This document shows positions 59,594 to 64,000 of a DNA stretch of 64,000 nt, one piece after another; the stretch's first letter is position 1; every line of letters starts with the position of its first letter. The DNA lies in NCBI RefSeq assembly GCF_927798115.1, contig NZ_CAKMMG010000009.1, positions 181,980 to 245,979 on the forward strand, in the 5' to 3' direction. The translations under genes and the position numbers were made by a program. The DNA comes from Paenibacillus auburnensis. Lineage in GTDB: Bacteria; Bacillota; Bacilli; Paenibacillales; Paenibacillaceae. The notes beneath the pieces were generated by a model. That model was not told the origin of the DNA. It did not search any database and saw only the letters and a program-made list of their open reading frames with translations.

Positions 59594-60526
59594 ATGAAGA
59601 AGATGAAACAGAGACAACGCGGGGTCATTCTGGCCCTGCTTCCTTTTGTGCTGATGGTGCTGGCCTTTCAGGTAGTTCCCCTGTTGTCCATGCTGACGGG
59701 CAGCTTTCGCAGGGAGGACGGAACCGGGTTTACGCTGGGCAATTATCTTCACGCTGTGCAGAGCGCTTATTATATGCAGGCAATCAAGAACAGCCTGCTG
59801 ATCTCTGTCTCCTCCAGTGTGATCGGCATCGCGGCCGGCCTGTTGTGTGCCTACTGCATCACCCGGTTTACCCCGGCGGTGCGGGATAGGCTGCTGATGC
59901 TCTCGAATATGACCTCGAATTTCGCCGGAGTGCCGCTTGCGTTTGCCTATATTATTCTGCTCGGCAACAATGGCGTCTTTACGCTGCTGTTCAAGCAGTG
60001 GGGTTGGAGCGTATTCTCGGACTTTAACCTCTACAGCTGGTCCGGGCTGATTCTGGTCTATGTCTATTTTCAGATTCCGCTGGCCTTGCTGCTGCTGTAT
60101 CCGGCTTTTTACGGCATCCGGGAGCAGTGGAAGGAAGCGGCTGCCCTGCTCGGAGCTGGCTCCTGGCAGTTCTGGAGAACGGTAGGCCTGCCGGTGCTGT
60201 CACCGGCAATCTTCGGTACGCTCGGCATCCTCTTCGCTAACGCGATGGGGGCTTACGCGACGGCCTATGCGCTGGTCGGCGGCAACTATAATCTGCTGGC
60301 CGTCCGTATCGGCTCACTGGTTGCCGGAGATGTGGTGACCCAGCCGCAGATGGGCAGCACGCTGGCTGTTCTGCTGGCTCTGAGTACGCTGCTGGCCGTT
60401 TATCTCAATCAGCGGATGGTCCGGCTTACCGAAGGTTTTGTCAGCAAATCGCCCCGGAAACGGCTCTGGCGGAGAGAAGCTTCAGCAGGCGTAAGAACTG
60501 CGGCCCTGGAGGAGGCGGGACAATGA
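59594..60526 (+). CDS. ABC transporter permease 1 (PhnU/PotB-like)
   Basis: A 310-residue permease beginning directly after the preceding stop (TAA then ATG), so it depends on translational coupling; no separate ribosome site is seen. It has six membrane segments: GVILALLPFVLMVLAFQVVPLLSML first, the EAA loop at REQWKEAAALLGAGSWQFWRTVGLPVLSPAIFG, and an AYATAYALVGGNYNLLAVRIG segment near the end. It belongs to the spermidine/phosphonate/iron permease group. It overlaps the next permease by 4 nt. Confidence 0.9.
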   Translation: MKKMKQRQRGVILALLPFVLMVLAFQVVPLLSMLTGSFRREDGTGFTLGNYLHAVQSAYYMQAIKNSLLISVSSSVIGIAAGLLCAYCITRFTPAVRDRLLMLSNMTSNFAGVPLAFAYIILLGNNGVFTLLFKQWGWSVFSDFNLYSWSGLILVYVYFQIPLALLLLYPAFYGIREQWKEAAALLGAGSWQFWRTVGLPVLSPAIFGTLGILFANAMGAYATAYALVGGNYNLLAVRIGSLVAGDVVTQPQMGSTLAVLLALSTLLAVYLNQRMVRLTEGFVSKSPRKRLWRREASAGVRTAALEEAGQ

Positions 60527-61314
60527 ACACACGGCGAAGCGGGCTTGCCCCGCGTACGTTTATGCTGCTGCTCATGGCCTATTTGCTGCTGCCGCTGCTG
60601 GCAACGGGACTATATGCATTCGCAGAGAACTGGCAAAACACCCTGCTGCCTGAAGCCTGGACCTTCAGCTGGTTTGGCGAGATGTTTAAGGACATCCGCT
60701 TCCTGGAGGCGCTGTGGACTTCGCTGTATCTGTGCCTGATCACTGTAGTCCTGAGCCTCGCCGTCATGCTGCCTGCCGTGTTTGTGATTACGGTTTATTT
60801 TCCGCGCTGGGAGAGCTTTATGAAGGGGATTGTTGTTCTGCCTTATGCCGTACCCGGTGTAGTAGCCGCCGTGGGTCTGATCCGCGCGTATTCCTCAGGC
60901 CCGCTGAATATTTCGGGTACCGCTTATTTGCTGGTCGGGGCTTATTTTGTGGTCATTCTTCCCTATATGTATCAGGGCATCCGCAACAGCCTGCTTAGCG
61001 TATCCGCCGTAGAGCTGCTGAATGCCGCCGAACTGCTGGGTGCGAGCCGCCGGAGCGCTTTTGTGAATGTGATTCTGCCGAATATCTGGCCGGGTGTTAT
61101 CGTATCAGCGCTGCTGTCATTCTCCGTGCTGTTCGGGGAGTTTGTGCTGACGAATATGCTGGTCGGCGGCCATATACAGACTATTCAAGTGTATCTTTAC
61201 AGGCGGGTCGGGGAGAGCGGGCATCTGGCCAGTGCGATCGCCATTTCTTATTTTGTATTCATTCTTCTGTTGTCGGCGCTGCTGATGCGGCTGGGGACGC
61301 TGGGAAAGAGATAG
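60523..61314 (+). CDS. ABC transporter permease 2 (PhnV/PotC-like)
   Basis: A 263-residue permease starting 4 nt before the end of its partner gene. It has six membrane segments with FMLLLMAYLLLPLLATGLYAFAENWQ at the N-terminus, the typical TSLYLCLITVVLSLAVMLPAVFVI segment, and an EAA loop at VSAVELLNAAELLGASRRSAFVNVILPNIWPGV. GGAGGCGGGACA provides the ribosome site within the upstream gene. Confidence 0.9.
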   Translation: MNTRRSGLAPRTFMLLLMAYLLLPLLATGLYAFAENWQNTLLPEAWTFSWFGEMFKDIRFLEALWTSLYLCLITVVLSLAVMLPAVFVITVYFPRWESFMKGIVVLPYAVPGVVAAVGLIRAYSSGPLNISGTAYLLVGAYFVVILPYMYQGIRNSLLSVSAVELLNAAELLGASRRSAFVNVILPNIWPGVIVSALLSFSVLFGEFVLTNMLVGGHIQTIQVYLYRRVGESGHLASAIAISYFVFILLLSALLMRLGTLGKR

Positions 61315-61339
61315 CTTATGTGGAGGAGGGAATGACCGG

Positions 61340-62383
61340 ATGAACGATTACTTGAAGCTGCAGGGTATCCGCAAAAGGTTCGGGGATGCCCAGGTGCTGA
61401 ATGGGGTGGATCTGAGTGTCGCCGAAGGGGAGCTTGTGACGCTGCTCGGTCCGTCCGGCTGCGGAAAAAGCACGCTGCTGCGCTGCATCGCCGGTCTGGC
61501 CGAGCTGGATGGCGGCAGCATTGAGCTGGAGCGGCGGGAGCTGACGAGCCTGCCGCCGCGCAGCAGGGATGTGGGCATGGTGTTCCAGTCCTATGCGCTG
61601 TTCCCCAATCTGACCGTCAGCCAGAATGTGGAATACGGGATGCGCATGCGCGGGATGGCTCCTGCGGCACGGCGCAGCCGCTGCCGGGAGCTGCTCGCGA
61701 TGGTCGATCTTGAAGATAAGCGTGATATGTATCCGCAATCGCTATCCGGCGGCCAGCAGCAGCGGGTGGCGCTGGCCCGCTCGCTCGCCGTCCAGCCCAA
61801 GCTGCTGCTGCTGGACGAACCGCTTAGCGCACTCGACGCCAAGATCCGCAAGAACCTGCGGGCGGAGATCCGTCAGATCCAGCGGAGGCTGGGGATGACG
61901 ACGCTGTTCGTCACCCATGACCAGGAAGAGGCGCTGATTCTGTCAGACCGGATCTGCATCATGAACCAGGGCCGGATTGTTCAGGAGGGCTCACCGGAGC
62001 AGCTGTATACAGCGCCGCGGACGGAATTTGCCGCCCGGTTCATGGGCAGCTACAATGTGCTGACCCGGGCCGAGGCGCTGACGCTGTTCCGCAGCTTGCG
62101 CAGCGCAGCGGACAGCTTCGCCATCCGGCCCGAAGCACTTAGGCTGCTGGCGGATGGCGAGAAGCCGGGGGAGGACACGGACGGCATGATTGCTGTGAAG
62201 GGGACGGTACAGTCTATATCTGTGCTCGGCAATATTATCCGGGCTGTCGTGGAGGCAGCAGGGATTTGCCTGACCGTAGATTTGCTGAATGACGGACGCT
62301 GGCTGCGCGTGCGGGAGGGCGAGGGGGTTACCCTTATGCTGGACCCGGCCCAGCTGCTGCAGCTGGAACAGGAGGGGGCCTGA
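61340..62383 (+). CDS. ABC transporter ATPase (PotA/FbpC/PhnT type)
   Basis: A 347-residue ATPase with Walker A GPSGCGKST, Q-loop FQSYALFPNLTV, signature LSGGQQQR, Walker B LLLLDEPLSALDAKIR and VTHDQEEAL. A C-terminal regulatory TOBE-like domain follows from about residue 240 (FMGSYNVLTRAEAL...AIRPEALRLL). The length and FPNLTV sequence match the spermidine/iron/phosphonate class. GGAGGAGGGAATG precedes the ATG. Followed after 2 nt by the hydrolase gene. Confidence 0.92.
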   Translation: MNDYLKLQGIRKRFGDAQVLNGVDLSVAEGELVTLLGPSGCGKSTLLRCIAGLAELDGGSIELERRELTSLPPRSRDVGMVFQSYALFPNLTVSQNVEYGMRMRGMAPAARRSRCRELLAMVDLEDKRDMYPQSLSGGQQQRVALARSLAVQPKLLLLDEPLSALDAKIRKNLRAEIRQIQRRLGMTTLFVTHDQEEALILSDRICIMNQGRIVQEGSPEQLYTAPRTEFAARFMGSYNVLTRAEALTLFRSLRSAADSFAIRPEALRLLADGEKPGEDTDGMIAVKGTVQSISVLGNIIRAVVEAAGICLTVDLLNDGRWLRVREGEGVTLMLDPAQLLQLEQEGA

Positions 62384-62385
62384 AG

Positions 62386-63231
62386 ATGACGGATACAGCG
62401 AATAAGCTTATCGTAGTGGTGCTGGACGGACTGCGGTACGATGCCGCCCGTAAATATATGGGGTATATGGAGCATCTGGTGGAGCAGGGCCATATGTCCT
62501 GCTGCAGTGTACAGTCCGAGCTGCCTAGTCTCTCGCGGCCTCTGTATGAAGTGCTGCTGACGGGGACGCCGGTGTCGAAGAACGGAATCACCGCCAATCA
62601 TATTGTCAGGCTGAGCCATGAAGAGAGCGTCTTTCATCTTGCTGTCGCCGCCAATCTGCGCACAGCTGCAGCGGCCTATCACTGGGTCAGCGAGCTCTAT
62701 AGCTCAGCGCCGTTTGATCCTGTGGCCGACCGCCATCAGCACAATGTCCTCAAGCCAATCCAGCATGGCAGCTTTTACTTCGAGGATCATTATCCGGACA
62801 GTCATGTATTCGCCGATGCCGAATATTTGCGCACTGCCTATGATCCGCATTTTCTCTATATTCACCCGATGAATATAGATGATGCCGGACACCGCGGAGG
62901 CGGGGAGAGTAAGGAGTATGAGCTGGCGGTCCGCAGGGCGGACGGTCTGCTCGCCACACTGCTGCCGAAGTGGATGGAAGAAGGCTATACAGTGATCGTG
63001 ACGGCGGATCATGGGATGAACGCTAACGGGTGTCATGGCGGCGTAACGCCGGCTGAACGGCTGGTGCCGCTGTACATGTCCGGCAATAACGGGCTGCTGC
63101 CGGAAGCGGGAGCCGGGACCCTGCCCCAGCTGCTGCTCGCCCCGTTAATGTGCCATTGCCTGGGGCTCGCACCCTCTAAAGCGATGAGCACGGAGGGGCT
63201 GCCGCTTTTTGCCGGGGCGAAGGCCCCTTAG
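62386..63231 (+). CDS. Alkaline-phosphatase-superfamily hydrolase (type I phosphodiesterase/PhnA-like)
   Basis: A 281-residue metal-dependent hydrolase. Metal and catalytic motifs appear in order: VVVLDGLRYDAAR (first Asp), LPSLSRPLYEVLLTGTPVSKNGI (nucleophile Ser region), MNIDDAGHRGGG (Asp and His), VTADHGMNANGCHGG (Asp, His and a final His). This matches nucleotide pyrophosphatases and phosphonoacetate hydrolase. There is no signal peptide, so it acts on imported substrate. It is the last gene of the importer operon, which suggests cleavage of a phosphoester or phosphonate taken up by the transporter (inference). Its TAG stop lies inside the first palindromic repeat of the next gap. Confidence 0.85.
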   Translation: MTDTANKLIVVVLDGLRYDAARKYMGYMEHLVEQGHMSCCSVQSELPSLSRPLYEVLLTGTPVSKNGITANHIVRLSHEESVFHLAVAANLRTAAAAYHWVSELYSSAPFDPVADRHQHNVLKPIQHGSFYFEDHYPDSHVFADAEYLRTAYDPHFLYIHPMNIDDAGHRGGGESKEYELAVRRADGLLATLLPKWMEEGYTVIVTADHGMNANGCHGGVTPAERLVPLYMSGNNGLLPEAGAGTLPQLLLAPLMCHCLGLAPSKAMSTEGLPLFAGAKAP

Positions 63232-63415
63232 TTGGATTTCCTCCACCTAAATTCCGCCGGGACGGGATGAAGAGTGACGCTAGTTGGATTTGCTCCACCT
63301 AATCGCTCCCGTATGGGCCCGAATCAGCATATCTCAGGGAATTAAGTGGAGGTTTTCCAGCTAAACTATGATGTTAGGCGAAACTGGACGAATTAGCTGG
63401 ATCTTTTCCCGCTAA
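63228..63415. repeat. Four copies of the palindrome TTAGNTGGA-N5-TCCANCTAA
   Basis: Copies lie at 63228-63250, 63280-63302, 63342-63364 and 63393-63415. Each is 23 nt with a 9-nt arm, 5-nt spacer and complementary arm; differences fall mainly at the central arm position or the ends. The first copy contains the stop codon of the upstream gene. The remaining part of this 326-nt gap (63416-63557) has no feature I can name except the ribosome site of the next gene. Confidence 0.75.
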
Positions 63416-63557
63416 TGTCAGCCAGATCACACACTAAGGCCTAACCGGCCTGCCGGCTGTACTTGGCCCCGATATCTTTCAAGGGACAGCTTTCTTTCAC
63501 ATTCATGCTATAATGAGGAAATATTGCTTATGGCATTTTGAAAGGGGCAGCAGCCTG

Positions 63558-63794
63558 ATGGAAGTTACCGCACAAGAGGTAGCGGAATGGATGGTCAAGG
63601 AGATCCGTTTTACCGGAACCCTGCACCAGACCGCCGCGATTGAATATGTTAAGGCTAATTTCGGCGAACAGTTTGTGTTTGTCAATGAGAACGGGAACGC
63701 CTCGCTGTCCAAGGACGTGAAGAAGGCTTTCCGTAAGCTGCATGGCGGAAGAATCGCCTGGGACCGCGACGGTTTTTTGTGGGCTTGGACGTGA
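63558..63794 (+). CDS. Small conserved-looking protein (DUF6953-like)
   Basis: A 78-residue basic protein. ATG 63558 follows GAAAGGGGCAGC; the frame upstream lacks a site. The sequence (VTAQEVAEWMVKEIRFTGTLHQTAAIEYVKANFGEQFVFVNENGN, ending GRIAWDRDGFLWAW) has a short helical first half and a beta second half, as in the small DUF6953 proteins of Bacillales; the assignment is from memory and tentative. Function unknown. Followed by a terminator. Confidence 0.7.
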   Translation: MEVTAQEVAEWMVKEIRFTGTLHQTAAIEYVKANFGEQFVFVNENGNASLSKDVKKAFRKLHGGRIAWDRDGFLWAWT

Positions 63795-63800
63795 AACAGG

Positions 63801-63836
63801 AAGGACCATTGCTCTGGTAGCGATGGTCCTTTCTGT
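63801..63836 (+). terminator. Terminator of the small-protein gene
   Basis: AGGACCAT.GCT / AGC.ATGGTCCT stem followed by TTCTGTT. Confidence 0.8.
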
Positions 63837-63879
63837 TGGAGAACCGGATGAATAAAGAAGAAAAGCCCCTTCCCACATT

Positions 63880-64000
63880 TGGTCAAGCCCCTGTTTTATA
63901 GACACTGAAAAAAGACCCTAGGCTATAAGCTGCTTCCGGTACTCTACCGGAGGCAGCTTATTTAGTCTTCGTTGCGGTCGATGTTCGTTATAAAATTGAA
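63880..64000 (-). mobile_element. IS3-family insertion sequence, right end, truncated by window
   Basis: The end of an IS3-type element. TGGTCAAGCCCCTGTTTT at about 63880 has the look of its terminal inverted repeat (TGG.C..GCCCC), and the transposase OrfB C-terminus reads leftward from the window edge. The hairpin TAAGCTGC...GCAGCTTA (63926-63961) lies within the OrfB end. The exact boundary and target duplication cannot be set without the other end. Confidence 0.65.
63918..64000 (-). CDS. IS3-family transposase OrfB, C-terminal fragment
   Basis: The minus strand encodes QFYNEHRPQRRLNKLPPVEY followed by RKQLIA and TAG at 63918-63920. This is the typical IS3/IS150 OrfB ending (FYN..R.Q..LN.L.P.EYR), just after the third residue of the DDE catalytic triad region. 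Only 26 codons are inside the window; the rest lies to the right. Confidence 0.8.
   Translation of the reverse strand, partial: QFYNEHRPQRRLNKLPPVEYRKQLIA

Noticed and set aside
1..64000. tRNA, rRNA, prophage or plasmid replication genes
   Set aside because: None could be recognised on either strand; the only mobile-element protein seen is the IS3 transposase end at the right edge.

Overview
The window looks like a chromosomal segment of a Paenibacillus-type Firmicute. The evidence is family-level: strong GGAGG ribosome sites, many ATG/GTG/TTG starts, CtsR boxes in front of an hsp20 gene, lipoproteins with Gram-positive lipoboxes, a two-TM YesN-like AraC regulator, polysaccharide-degrading operons and many ABC importers. 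The species cannot be fixed from sequence alone. No rRNA, tRNA or CRISPR array was seen.

Layout. 1-7.9 kb: plant-polysaccharide degradation, with a truncated multidomain glycosidase, a GH3 enzyme, a GH105 unsaturated glycuronyl hydrolase and an unrecognised alpha/alpha-toroid-like protein. 7.9-14.4 kb (minus strand): hflX, preceded by a leader terminator and a candidate structured RNA, then a SNF2 helicase translationally coupled to a SWIM zinc-finger protein. 14.7-19.4 kb: YesN-like regulator, orphan TctC-type solute receptor, candidate CcpA site and KdgT permease, which fit pectin-breakdown products. 19.5-25.4 kb: lipoprotein, the adaptive DNA-alkylation operon adaA-ogt-alkA, S41-peptidase-like lipoprotein, VOC protein and a WYL regulator.

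25.5-30.36 kb is the clearest accessory region. It is visibly AT-rich and holds small genes of mostly unknown function: a DUF3885-like protein, acidic soluble proteins and four small membrane proteins of 34-102 aa. Almost every gene is followed, within about 25 nt or overlapping its stop codon, by a short hairpin with the core CTAACGGGAA. A second element with the core CTAACGGGCAGGAT recurs, usually ahead of the next gene. I see no integrase. This cassette-like array is the best candidate for something undescribed.

30.4-36.2 kb: hypothetical protein, GNAT acetyltransferase, then a heat-shock block (hsp20 with sigma-A promoter and CtsR boxes, a CbpA-type DnaJ, clpB). 36.2-36.9 kb has no gene but carries seven copies of a palindrome, YTGYA-N5-TRCAR. 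37-40 kb: MFS transporter and a two-domain glycosyltransferase. 40.2-46.1 kb: a complete Opp/Dpp peptide importer. 46.3-53 kb: SDR enzyme, AI-2E-family membrane protein, small secreted protein, OmpR-type two-component system, TolB-like lipoprotein and a small helical lipoprotein.

53.2-58.3 kb: a MarR regulator behind a terminator-containing leader, then an arylsulfotransferase and a three-gene SsuABC-like importer, with a repeated structured element in front of two of the genes. This suggests an aryl-sulfur scavenging unit under a phenolic-sensing MarR (inference). 58.4-63.2 kb: a second ABC importer of the Fbp/PhnSTUV type with a terminal alkaline-phosphatase-superfamily hydrolase, plausibly for phosphonates or phosphoesters. 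63.2-63.5 kb carries four copies of another N5-spaced palindrome. The window ends in the 3' end of an IS3-family element.
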